Both the position numbers and the translations under genes were made by a program. Of a stretch of 5,140 bases of DNA, positions 1 through 5,140 are shown piece after piece. Source of the stretch: Chloroflexota bacterium (GTDB taxonomy: Bacteria; Chloroflexota; Dehalococcoidia; Lucifugimonadales; UBA3495). The stretch is from the NCBI GenBank assembly GCA_022562335.1, contig JADFPM010000197.1, positions 1 to 5,140 of the forward strand. Reading direction: 5' to 3'. The notes beneath the pieces are model-generated. The model did no database searches and was not told the origin of the DNA. It was given only the letters and a program-made list of their open reading frames with translations. The stretch's first letter is position 1; each line of letters begins with the position of its first letter.

Positions 1-617
1 TATCTACTGGCGAGCGAGCGGAGATATTAGTCGATTTTAACGGCGAGGAAAATAGTCAGGTACGGCTGGTGAGCTATTCATCGGAGCTGGAAAACATCAA
101 CCCGATTTGGAATTCCAATGCTCTTGATGATTCAACTTTTGACATCATGACCATTGATGTTAAGGCGGCATCTGCCAACCCCAAGACTGCTCTGCCCGCC
201 TCCCTGGCCTCGATCAATCGCCTTCAAGAAGTACAGGCCGCCAGGACCCGGCCTTTCGTGCTAGAAATGGGTTTTTCTGGGAAAATGAAGATCAATGGAA
301 AGAGTATGGATATGAATCGGATCGATGAGATCATCAAACTTAACGATACTGAAATTTGGGAAGTCACCAACCATTCAGACCTACCTCATCCGTTTCATGT
401 TCATGACATCCAATTCCTGATTCTGACACGAGATGGGTCGCCGCCACCTGAGAATGAAGCGGGCTGGAAAGACACCGTGTTGGTCATGCCGCGCGAAACG
501 GTTAGAGTCATCACCCATTTTAGCGACTTCGCCGACCCGGTTAAACCGTACATGTTCCACTGCCATATTTTGGAACATGAAGACGCTGGCATGATGGGGC
601 AATTTGTCGTGGTATAG
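1..617 (+). CDS. Multicopper oxidase, C-terminal part (CueO/CotA-like), 5' end outside window
   Basis: This is the third cupredoxin domain and the end of the second domain of a multicopper oxidase, an enzyme that oxidises a substrate (metal ion, phenol or bilirubin type) and reduces O2 to water, usually outside the cytoplasm. The frame is open from base 3 (204 visible residues). The residues before the GTG at 69 read STGERAEILVDF, a typical internal multicopper oxidase motif, so that GTG is not a start and the gene continues to the left. HPFHVH (387-404) supplies type 2/type 3 copper ligands. HCHILEHEDAGMM (558-596) supplies the type 1 Cys (561), the His at Cys+5 and an axial Met at Cys+10, plus type 3 His residues. 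GWKDTV (about 463-480) is also typical of CueO relatives. No Met-rich insert is visible. The exact substrate cannot be told from this part. The gene is visibly lower in GC than its neighbours, and it converges on the HAD gene. Confidence 0.95.
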   Translation, partial: STGERAEILVDFNGEENSQVRLVSYSSELENINPIWNSNALDDSTFDIMTIDVKAASANPKTALPASLASINRLQEVQAARTRPFVLEMGFSGKMKINGKSMDMNRIDEIIKLNDTEIWEVTNHSDLPHPFHVHDIQFLILTRDGSPPPENEAGWKDTVLVMPRETVRVITHFSDFADPVKPYMFHCHILEHEDAGMMGQFVVV

Positions 618-707
618 GGCAGAGACTCTGAATAACGCAAACATGAACAGCGTACGAGACAGCACGCAAAAGAAGAAACCGGCGTTGGTTGCTTGAGGTG
701 TGAGGCG

Positions 708-722
708 AACGATCTGATCGTT
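708..722. other. Short perfect inverted repeat between convergent genes
   Basis: AACGATC-T-GATCGTT is a perfect 7-base inverted repeat with a 1-base centre, which as RNA would form about 5 pairs with a 5-base loop. It lies 91 bases after the oxidase stop and 18 bases after the HAD stop. Neither strand has a U-run directly after it, so it is not a standard intrinsic terminator. It could be a weak transcription end signal, a protein-binding palindrome or chance. Apart from this I see nothing in 618-739. Confidence 0.3.
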
Positions 723-739
723 AGTGTGGGTGGCCCGTC

Positions 740-1414
740 CTAACCGCTGACGGTGGCGATCAGGGACGCCAGCGTCATATCCGCCAGAGAATTCAAACGC
801 AGGTCGGCGTGGTCAAAGGACAAATCCTTGGTGACCGAGTTGGGGACGGCCACGCAGAACATGCCCGCCCTCTTGGCCGCCGTCACTCCGTTGGCCGAGT
901 CCTCTATCGCCAGGGCGTTTTCCGGGCGCGTTCCCAACCGGGACGCCGTCAGAAGGTACAATTCAGGGTCCGGCTTTACCTGGGACACGTCTTCAGACAC
1001 CGAGATGGAGTCGAAGTGGCAGATCAGTCCCCGGGACGTCAAGTGGCCTTCCACCCAGGCCCGGTTTGAGCTGGAGGCTAAGCCCAGTTTCAGGCCTATT
1101 TGCTTAGCCTGAGAGATATAGTCCATGACGCCGGGCAGTATTGGGCTGGCCGCCACGATTTCCAGATACCGCCGCCGCCTGGTCTCCCGGATTTGCTCCC
1201 GGTCCACGCGCCGGCCGGCCAATTTCTCAAGTTCCTGGGTAATGTCCACGTTGGCGGCACTGCTGCCGATGAATTGGGACCACCAGGCCAGGTCCAGGTT
1301 CGCCCCATGGGCCTGAAAAACATCACGCCAAGTTTCAAAATCCGGAGTTTCCGTGTCTATCACGACCCCGTCGAAATCGAAGATCAGCGTGTTTATAGCC
1401 GTGTTTGTTGCCAT
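740..1414 (-). CDS. HAD-superfamily phosphatase, beta-phosphoglucomutase/YhcW-like (subfamily IA)
   Basis: A 224-residue cytoplasmic Mg2+-dependent phosphohydrolase or phosphomutase of the HAD superfamily. All four motifs are present. Motif I is DFDGVVIDTE with nucleophile D13 and acid/base D15. Motif II is LASSS (112-116). Motif III is K147 in VKPDP. Motif IV is IEDSANG (170-176). Residues about 25-95 form the alpha-helical C1 cap typical of beta-phosphoglucomutase relatives. The length is normal for the family. The overall pattern, including the motif LASSSNRAWVEGHL and the late VPN-VT stretch, resembles Bacillus YhcW, whose physiological substrate I cannot name. The ATG at 1414 puts motif I in the usual N-terminal place; the ribosome binding site is weak (GGA about 13 bases upstream). 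It is the last gene of the leftward cluster, 32 bases after the metallo-hydrolase, so it is probably co-transcribed with it. The substrate is unknown; a sugar phosphate or small metabolite phosphate is likely. Confidence 0.92.
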   Translation of the reverse strand: MATNTAINTLIFDFDGVVIDTETPDFETWRDVFQAHGANLDLAWWSQFIGSSAANVDITQELEKLAGRRVDREQIRETRRRRYLEIVAASPILPGVMDYISQAKQIGLKLGLASSSNRAWVEGHLTSRGLICHFDSISVSEDVSQVKPDPELYLLTASRLGTRPENALAIEDSANGVTAAKRAGMFCVAVPNSVTKDLSFDHADLRLNSLADMTLASLIATVSG

Positions 1415-1446
1415 GGAAGCGATTTTTCCGGAGCCGGTCAGCGGCG

Positions 1447-2268
1447 TTAAGGCGTGTCGACGGTGACTTGATACAGGTCGTGGGCCACGGAGACCGGGCC
1501 CTCGAAGTACTGCCGTGCCTCGTCAACCAGCGGTTGAGGGTCAAAATGGAACGGATTGGCGATGTGGGTGAGGATCAGCTCCTCCACACCGGCCAACGCG
1601 GCGGCTCGCCCGGCGTCGGACGCGGTGGAATGGGCGACCTGGTCCGCACCCTCCCGGTCGGCTTCGGTGCTGTAGGCCTCGTGAATCAAGAGCCGGGCGC
1701 CCCGGGCCGCGTCTACCAAACTGGGGCTGAACTTGGTGTCGCCGGAAAATACCACACTGACGCCGCCGCAATCCACCCGCCAGCCCATGGCTTGGTCTAT
1801 GTGGTCCACCGGGAAGCAGGTGGCGGTGGTGCTGGGCCCTAGGGTGGTGCTCTGGCCCCCGTCGATGGGATGCCATCGCAAGACCTGGCGTCCGCGGAAG
1901 TTGCGGGCGCCCTCATGGTCCAGGGTCAGGTTGGGAGAGGTTGCTTGGCAAAGCAATTGGACACTTTCCAGCGCTTTGGGGCTGCTGTGGATCTGAAGTG
2001 GGTTCCCATTGGGATTGGCCCGGCTATGCACCAGCTGGATCAATGGCAATCCAGACATATGGTCCGCGTGATCGTGGCTCAAGAGCAGGTGGCTAAAGTC
2101 CTGGGGCTCCATGCCCACCAAAGTCGCGTTGCGCAGGACCGAGTTGCCCGAACTTGCGTCCAGCAATACCCGCGTCCCGTCGGGTGCGTCCAGGGTGATG
2201 GCGGTGTGGGCCCGGTATATCGACGCTCCCGCGCCGGTGCCCAGGAAAGTTACGCGTACGCTCGGCAT
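1447..2268 (-). CDS. Metallo-beta-lactamase-fold hydrolase, RNase Z-like but without the tRNA-binding arm
   Basis: A 273-residue two-metal hydrolase of the metallo-beta-lactamase fold, closest in motif order to the RNase Z/phosphodiesterase branch. The likely metal ligands are all visible: HDHADH (65-70), H156 in the stretch VDHIDQAMGW, D177 in SGDT (175-178) and H235 in LTHI. HEAY (196-199) and AHSTASDAG (212-220, H213) are further RNase Z-type motifs. The N-terminal FLGTGAG (8-14) is the usual first strand and loop. Only about 20 residues separate H156 from D177. In classical tRNase Z this interval carries the flexible arm (exosite) that grips tRNA and is much longer, so this protein is probably not a standard tRNase Z. 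Alternatives are a cyclic nucleotide or other phosphodiesterase, or an arylsulfatase-like hydrolase. The ATG at 2268 is supported by a strong AGGAG 7 bases upstream. The gene starts 75 bases after the translin-family gene. Confidence 0.9.
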   Translation of the reverse strand: MPSVRVTFLGTGAGASIYRAHTAITLDAPDGTRVLLDASSGNSVLRNATLVGMEPQDFSHLLLSHDHADHMSGLPLIQLVHSRANPNGNPLQIHSSPKALESVQLLCQATSPNLTLDHEGARNFRGRQVLRWHPIDGGQSTTLGPSTTATCFPVDHIDQAMGWRVDCGGVSVVFSGDTKFSPSLVDAARGARLLIHEAYSTEADREGADQVAHSTASDAGRAAALAGVEELILTHIANPFHFDPQPLVDEARQYFEGPVSVAHDLYQVTVDTP

Positions 2269-2275
2269 GGTTCGG

Positions 2276-2280
2276 CTCCT
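2276..2280 (-). promoter_or_regulatory. Strong Shine-Dalgarno site for the metallo-hydrolase
   Basis: On the minus strand the bases read AGGAG followed by CCGAACC and then ATG, a near-ideal ribosome binding site with 7-base spacing. It fixes the start of the hydrolase at 2268 and shows that it is translated independently of the gene before it. Confidence 0.8.
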
Positions 2281-2343
2281 AACTGCGAGGCGGGTGAAAC
2301 TGGATCCGATATATGTGGAATGAAGAGGGTTCGCTGGGCCTGT

Positions 2344-3000
2344 TTAGCCGCTTGAACCCGACTGGCGGCGTTCCCACTGGGCCAGTTGGGCTTCCAACTT
2401 GTGCTGCCTCAGGGCCATGGTCAGGTCGCCCCGGGTGCGTTCCAACACGCCGCGCATCTGGTCGGTGCTGTGGCGCAGGCCACCGGTCACCGCCTCGGGG
2501 AAGTCCACCGTCACCAGGATACTGTAGATCTCGTCCATCACGTCCATGAACTCCTGGCAACCGTCAAAGGAGTCGCGCCGCAGGGAATCCAGGATGTAGC
2601 GCCGCACCTCGCCGATGACCTCGGCCATCCCGTTGAGGAAGGCGGATGGTTCGACGCCCAGGTCCTGAGGTTTGGGCAACTTCTGTCCGGAGAGCACCGC
2701 CAGGGTCACGTGAGCTTCGGTGTACTCTTTGCGCGCGTCGATCATGAATCCGGCGAAATATATCTCCGGGTTTTCTTCCCTGATCGCCTCGGTATCCTTC
2801 AGCCTTTGGGCCGCCCGGTCCAACAGTTGGCGGGCCTCTTCAAATTCACCCCGGTGGACCGCCCGGATGGCGTTGGCCGAAAACCGGATGACCTCCCGGG
2901 ATGCCGGCAAGGCTTGCTCTCTGGCTTGATTGCGGAGCCCCAGGTGTTGAACGGCATCCTCGCATATCTCCGCCAGGTCGTCACTGTAACGGGAGGGCAT
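2344..3000 (-). CDS. Translin/TRAX-family protein (putative RNA-binding protein or RNase)
   Basis: A 218-residue, almost wholly alpha-helical protein with the translin family pattern: R/H-rich helices at 35-75, then the family core PEIYFAG (79-84), KEYTEAH (91-97), LPKPQDLGVEP (108-118), FLNGMAEVIGEVRRY (121-135), a helix around DEIYSILVTVDFP and the late helix LRHSTDQMRGVLERT. The length fits (human translin is 228). In eukaryotes translin and TRAX form C3PO, an RNase that trims small-RNA and tRNA fragments, and archaeal homologues also cleave RNA. By my own alignment, E92, E95 and E131 match TRAX active-site acids, while the expected Asp of the TRAX motif GVADLTGE is Glu here (E127). No signal peptide or membrane segment is seen. 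The start overlaps the thiE stop by one base, with GGAGG upstream, so the two are probably translationally coupled. Archaeal and bacterial relatives are often mislabelled haloacid dehalogenase; no HAD motifs are present. Confidence 0.85.
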   Translation of the reverse strand: MPSRYSDDLAEICEDAVQHLGLRNQAREQALPASREVIRFSANAIRAVHRGEFEEARQLLDRAAQRLKDTEAIREENPEIYFAGFMIDARKEYTEAHVTLAVLSGQKLPKPQDLGVEPSAFLNGMAEVIGEVRRYILDSLRRDSFDGCQEFMDVMDEIYSILVTVDFPEAVTGGLRHSTDQMRGVLERTRGDLTMALRQHKLEAQLAQWERRQSGSSG

Positions 3001-3998
3001 TAAACCTTGCCTCCGGCTTGGCGGATGATCTCCACCATCTGTTGGGCGGCCGCTTCCGGCTCGGGCGCAGATGCTACGGCGGCGGTGACACAGATGGCGT
3101 CGGCCCCCGCTTCGACCACCGGGGCCACGTTTTCGGCGTTGATTCCGCCGATGGCGACCAAGGGGACCTTGGCGGCTTCCCTGGCCCGTATCAACGGCTC
3201 AATGCCCTGAGGACCCCTGCGGCCACCGGCTGGCGCCACTTTGGTGGTGGTGGTATAGATGGCGCCAAAGGCGACGTGATCGGCGCCCATCTCCTGCGAT
3301 TCTATTATCAGATCGATGTCGCGGTTGGAGCGGCCCAGGACCTGGTGGGGCGCCAGCACGCGGCGGGCTTCGGCCACCGGCAGGTCGGTTTGGCCCACGT
3401 GCACGCCGTCGGAGTCCACCGCCGCCGCCAGGTCCACGTGGTCGTTGATTATCAGCATGACGTCGTTGGCCAGGCACAGTTCCTTCAAAGCCTGGGCCAG
3501 CGGCAACTGTTGCCCCTTGTCCCGGAGTTTATCCCTCAACTGCAGCATCTTGGCCCCGCCGCGGACGGCGGCATTGGCGATCTCCAGGGGTTCGCGCCCG
3601 CCGGTGACCTGGGGGTCGATGATCACGTACAGGCCCCGCACCCGTTCGGCCTGCCGCATCCGCATCTCCTGGCCGATCCTGGCCGATAGTCCAGCCAACG
3701 TTTCCGACAGCGCCTGGTCCAATTCACCGCCCACCGGGTTGGCGGTCCCCGAAAGGCGCAGGCCATCCAATATGTGCCGGGCGTTGGATACCAGGGCCAG
3801 CGTGTGCTCCAAGGTCAGCTCCCTCTCGCGAGGGCCCGCTGGAGACGATGAGGTGGATTGGAGGACCATCACCAGGTTGCGGAGCCGGTGCAGGTCCTGG
3901 GAGTGGTCGGAAAAGGTGGGGCAATCCTGGGCCACCGCCTGCACGCAACGCAGCAGGGAATCGTGGGTCGAATCGACGAGGATGTCACCGGTGGTCAT
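3000..3998 (-). CDS. thiE: Thiamine-phosphate synthase with an extra N-terminal helical domain
   Basis: ThiE joins the pyrimidine (HMP-PP) and thiazole (HET-P) halves to make thiamine phosphate in the cytoplasm. The ThiE barrel covers about residues 121-332: LYVIID at strand 1, QLRDK (153-157, diphosphate and pyrimidine contacts), IINDHVDLA (183-191), DGVHVGQTDLP (197-207, including the Mg-binding Asp), LGRS (221-224), GAIYTTTTK (245-253) and VAIGGI (281-286). The usual G-x-S-x-H motif reads GRSNR, so its His is missing, but the Ser is kept. At 332 residues the protein is about 120 longer than a plain ThiE. The extra N-terminal part is predicted to be helical and has no motif I recognise. Some cyanobacterial and other ThiE proteins carry an N-terminal ThiD2 domain of similar size, but its DANxxRxxEGLRxxE-type signature is not readable here. 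ATG at 3998 has only a weak AAGGG about 10 bases upstream. It follows the zinc-ribbon gene by 81 bases and overlaps the translin gene. Confidence 0.93.
   Translation of the reverse strand: MTTGDILVDSTHDSLLRCVQAVAQDCPTFSDHSQDLHRLRNLVMVLQSTSSSPAGPRERELTLEHTLALVSNARHILDGLRLSGTANPVGGELDQALSETLAGLSARIGQEMRMRQAERVRGLYVIIDPQVTGGREPLEIANAAVRGGAKMLQLRDKLRDKGQQLPLAQALKELCLANDVMLIINDHVDLAAAVDSDGVHVGQTDLPVAEARRVLAPHQVLGRSNRDIDLIIESQEMGADHVAFGAIYTTTTKVAPAGGRRGPQGIEPLIRAREAAKVPLVAIGGINAENVAPVVEAGADAICVTAAVASAPEPEAAAQQMVEIIRQAGGKV
3010..3014 (-). promoter_or_regulatory. Shine-Dalgarno site of the translin-family gene, inside the end of thiE
   Basis: The minus strand reads GGAGG, then CAAGGTTTA, then ATG: a full-strength site 9 bases from the start, lying within the last codons of thiE. 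With the TAATG stop-start overlap it supports ATG at 3000 and coupled re-initiation. Confidence 0.7.
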
Positions 3999-4079
3999 AA
4001 AATCAAGCCCTTTGGCGCCGGTCCGTCCCTGGCGGCTTCGATCGTCTTCCGGGGCATCCAGTATCCTCGCGGCCCGATA

Positions 4080-4391
4080 TCACGAGCCGTCGGATACCTC
4101 TCGGCGCATGTCCTCAAAGTCCGGGGTGACCTGGCCACCCATCTCTTTTTTTATCTCGCCCATGAACTTGTGGATGCTTTTGGGGTCGTCTTCGTCAACG
4201 TCCCTCAGCGTCTCGCCGCTGGGCGTCCAGTTCAGACTGGAGCCCCAGGACTGGTGGAAGGCAAACCGGGAAACCAACCGGTCCAGTTTTCCTCCGCCGC
4301 ATTTGCTGCAAGAGGGCGGTTTGGAATAGCTGTAGGTCAGCAGGGTGGAAACCGCCTGGCAATCGGCGCATCGGTAATCGTTTATCGGCAT
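4080..4391 (-). CDS. FmdB-family zinc-ribbon protein
   Basis: A 103-residue protein beginning MPINDYRC, the standard opening of the FmdB/CxxC zinc-ribbon family. C8-x2-C11 and C28-x2-C31 form the predicted zinc site, with the usual PPSCSKCGG knuckle. The rest (about 45-103) is polar with an acidic stretch around DVDEDDP and a helix around residues 73-84, rich in charged residues. Family members are small cytoplasmic proteins; the name comes from a proposed regulator of formamidase in Methylophilus, but the general function is not established. The frame stays open upstream to an ATG at 4547, but that would add 52 residues without zinc-ribbon character, across the promoter region, so I chose the ATG at 4391. 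The ribosome binding site is weak. This is the first gene of the leftward cluster and is divergent from polA. Confidence 0.85.
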   Translation of the reverse strand: MPINDYRCADCQAVSTLLTYSYSKPPSCSKCGGGKLDRLVSRFAFHQSWGSSLNWTPSGETLRDVDEDDPKSIHKFMGEIKKEMGGQVTPDFEDMRREVSDGS

Positions 4392-4406
4392 CCGTGTCGG
4401 CCCCAG

Positions 4407-4422
4407 CCGGCCCTCAGGCCGG
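4407..4422 (-). promoter_or_regulatory. GC-rich hairpin in the leader of the zinc-ribbon operon
   Basis: On the minus strand CCGGCC-TGAG-GGCCGG forms a perfect 6-pair, all-GC stem with a 4-base loop, ending 15 bases before the ATG at 4391. If the candidate promoter at 4438-4446 is right, it lies in the 5' untranslated leader. There is no U-run, so it is not a simple terminator; it could affect translation or mRNA stability. It does not match the TPP riboswitch core. Confidence 0.45.
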
Positions 4423-4437
4423 TGATAACTAGAGCCC

Positions 4438-4446
4438 ATTGTAGCA
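4438..4446 (-). promoter_or_regulatory. Candidate extended -10 promoter for the leftward operon
   Basis: The minus strand reads TGCTACAAT: a TGn extended -10 followed by TACAAT, one base off the TATAAT consensus. Transcription would start near 4431, giving a leader of about 40 bases before the zinc-ribbon gene. The -35 position at 17-base spacing (CACGGC) is poor, which is tolerable for an extended -10 promoter. This is a motif match by eye only. Confidence 0.45.
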
Positions 4447-4555
4447 TGGCCAGACCCGCCGCCGTGTTCACATCGGCACGGTGCATCGCCGCTGGGAAAC
4501 AGGCCTGAAGCGTACCCGCTGAAGCCCGCGGTCTGATGGCTGCCCACGCCTGTTG

Positions 4556-4561
4556 TATAAT
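4556..4561 (+). promoter_or_regulatory. Candidate -10 box of the polA promoter
   Basis: A perfect TATAAT occurs 72 bases before the polA start, in a locally AT-rich spot of a GC-rich region. With a start near 4568 the leader would be about 66 bases. The -35 hexamer at 17-base spacing (CTGATG, 4533-4538) matches TTGACA at only three positions, so the promoter is probable but not certain. Confidence 0.5.
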
Positions 4562-4606
4562 GCTGCCAGAGACCTGCTAATCGATCATAGTAGCCGTTAT
4601 CGTAGC

Positions 4607-4621
4607 CCGGTTCATGACCGG
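4607..4621 (+). promoter_or_regulatory. Hairpin directly before the polA ribosome binding site
   Basis: CCGGT-TCATG-ACCGG is a perfect 5-pair stem with a 5-base loop. It ends one base before the TGAGG at 4622-4626 that serves polA as Shine-Dalgarno site (7-base gap to ATG). It may help keep the site exposed or tune translation; it could also be chance. Confidence 0.35.
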
Positions 4622-4633
4622 TGAGGTGTTGTT

Positions 4634-5140
4634 ATGGCACAAGCCAAGGACACGACGCTGCCTCTATTTGGCGCTGAAGAAACGGAGCGATTAGACGAAA
4701 AGGGCGAAAAACAGTCAGTGGCGGGAACGCCGCTGCTGATGCTGATGGACGGGCATGCCATGGTGCACCGCTCGTTCCACGCCATCTCGGCGCAGGGTAA
4801 CCTCACTGTCTCGGCCACGGGCGAGGATGTCACCGGGGTATTGGGTTTTACCAACGTGTTTTTGAAGGCGTTGAACGACTGGAAACCCACCTATTGCGCC
4901 ATCGCCTTCGACACCCGCGCGCCGACATTCCGGCACCTGCGGTTCCAGGACTACAAGGCCCAGCGGCCGCCTACGCCCGTGGAGCTTCGCCATCAGTTCG
5001 ACCGGGTCAAGCAGTTGATGACGGCCTTCGGTGTGCCGGTGTTCGAGCTCGATGGCTACGAGGGGGACGATCTGATCGGCACCCTGTCCCGCCGGGCCGA
5101 AGAACAGGGAGTCGAAACGGTCATCCTCACCGGGGACCGG
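4634..5140 (+). CDS. polA: DNA polymerase I, N-terminal 5'-nuclease domain, 3' end outside window
   Basis: The first 169 codons of DNA polymerase I, which removes RNA primers and fills gaps in replication and repair. The visible part is the 5'-3' nuclease (FEN-like) domain, starting near residue 33. LMDGHAMVHRSFHA (37-50) holds the first metal-binding Asp (D39). FDTRAPTFRH (92-101), YKAQRPPTP (107-115), GYEGDDLIGTL (141-151; acids E143, D145, D146) and ILTGDR (164-169) follow in the usual order and spacing, similar to Taq polymerase. The metal-binding acids seen so far are intact. The second residue of the usual EADD motif is Gly, a mild change. About 32 residues precede the nuclease fold, including the hydrophobic stretch TLPLF (8-12). 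The ATG at 4634 has GAGG 7 bases upstream. The frame stays open to the right edge. It is divergent from the zinc-ribbon operon. Confidence 0.96.
   Translation, partial: MAQAKDTTLPLFGAEETERLDEKGEKQSVAGTPLLMLMDGHAMVHRSFHAISAQGNLTVSATGEDVTGVLGFTNVFLKALNDWKPTYCAIAFDTRAPTFRHLRFQDYKAQRPPTPVELRHQFDRVKQLMTAFGVPVFELDGYEGDDLIGTLSRRAEEQGVETVILTGDR

Noticed and set aside
69..617. Multicopper oxidase starting at the GTG at 69
   Set aside because: The same frame is open to the left edge and encodes conserved domain sequence (GERAEILVDF), so this is an internal codon of a larger gene.
708..722. Intrinsic terminator between the oxidase and the HAD gene
   Set aside because: The stem is short and neither strand has a U-run directly after it.
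2344..3000. Haloacid dehalogenase label for the helical protein
   Set aside because: There is no DxD nucleophile motif, no later Ser/Thr, Lys or acidic HAD motif, and the sequence fits translin throughout. The real HAD protein in this window is at 740-1414.
3316..4329. Long rightward open frame opposite thiE and the zinc-ribbon gene
   Set aside because: It is rich in Ser, Arg and Trp, has no domain, and is a GC-rich antisense shadow of two well-supported genes.
4446..4508. Small rightward reading frame of 20 codons (MARPAAVF...)
   Set aside because: It has no ribosome binding site, lies opposite the leftward promoter and shows no recognisable product.
4392..4547. Upstream in-frame extension of the zinc-ribbon gene to an ATG at 4547
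   Set aside because: The added 52 residues lack family similarity, cross the candidate promoter and hairpin, and the conserved family start MPI-Y-C-type sequence falls exactly at 4391.
4556..4590. TPP riboswitch-like letters (ATAATGCTGCCAGAGACCTG) near a thiE operon
   Set aside because: The pieces are in the wrong order, on the polA strand rather than the thiE strand, and the CUGAGA core is missing. The 81-base gap before thiE also lacks it.

Overview
The window looks like a bacterial chromosome segment with moderately high GC. My best guess for the lineage is Chloroflexota (Dehalococcoidia/SAR202-like). This is an inference from an unusual set: a bacterial translin-family protein coupled to a ThiE with an extra N-terminal domain, beside an FmdB-type zinc ribbon and polA. 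I could not run a phylogeny.

Layout. (1) Positions 1-617, + strand: the 3' end of a multicopper oxidase that is already open at the left edge. It is clearly more AT-rich than the rest. (2) Positions 618-739: a short convergent intergenic gap with one small inverted repeat and no convincing terminator. (3) Positions 740-4391, - strand: five genes in one direction, read from right to left: FmdB-like zinc-ribbon protein, ThiE with a long N-terminal extension, translin-family protein, RNase Z-like metallo-beta-lactamase-fold hydrolase, HAD phosphatase. Gaps are 81, -1, 75 and 32 bases, so a single operon is plausible. (4) Positions 4392-4633: a 242-base divergent control region with a candidate promoter for each direction and two short GC-rich hairpins. 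(5) Positions 4634-5140, + strand: the start of DNA polymerase I (polA), running off the right edge.

How the genes may work together. The tightest link is thiE with the translin-family gene, whose stop and start codons share one base (TAATG), so thiamine-phosphate synthesis and a putative RNA-binding or RNA-cleaving helical protein are probably made together. The next gene is an RNase Z-like hydrolase, which suggests RNA processing. That idea is weakened because the protein lacks the long insertion in which true tRNase Z carries its tRNA-gripping arm. The HAD phosphatase at the end of the operon and the zinc-ribbon protein at its front have no obvious substrate link to the others.

The most interesting signals are the bacterial translin homologue with an altered active-site acid (Asp to Glu), its one-base overlap with thiE, and the unexplained N-terminal domain of ThiE.
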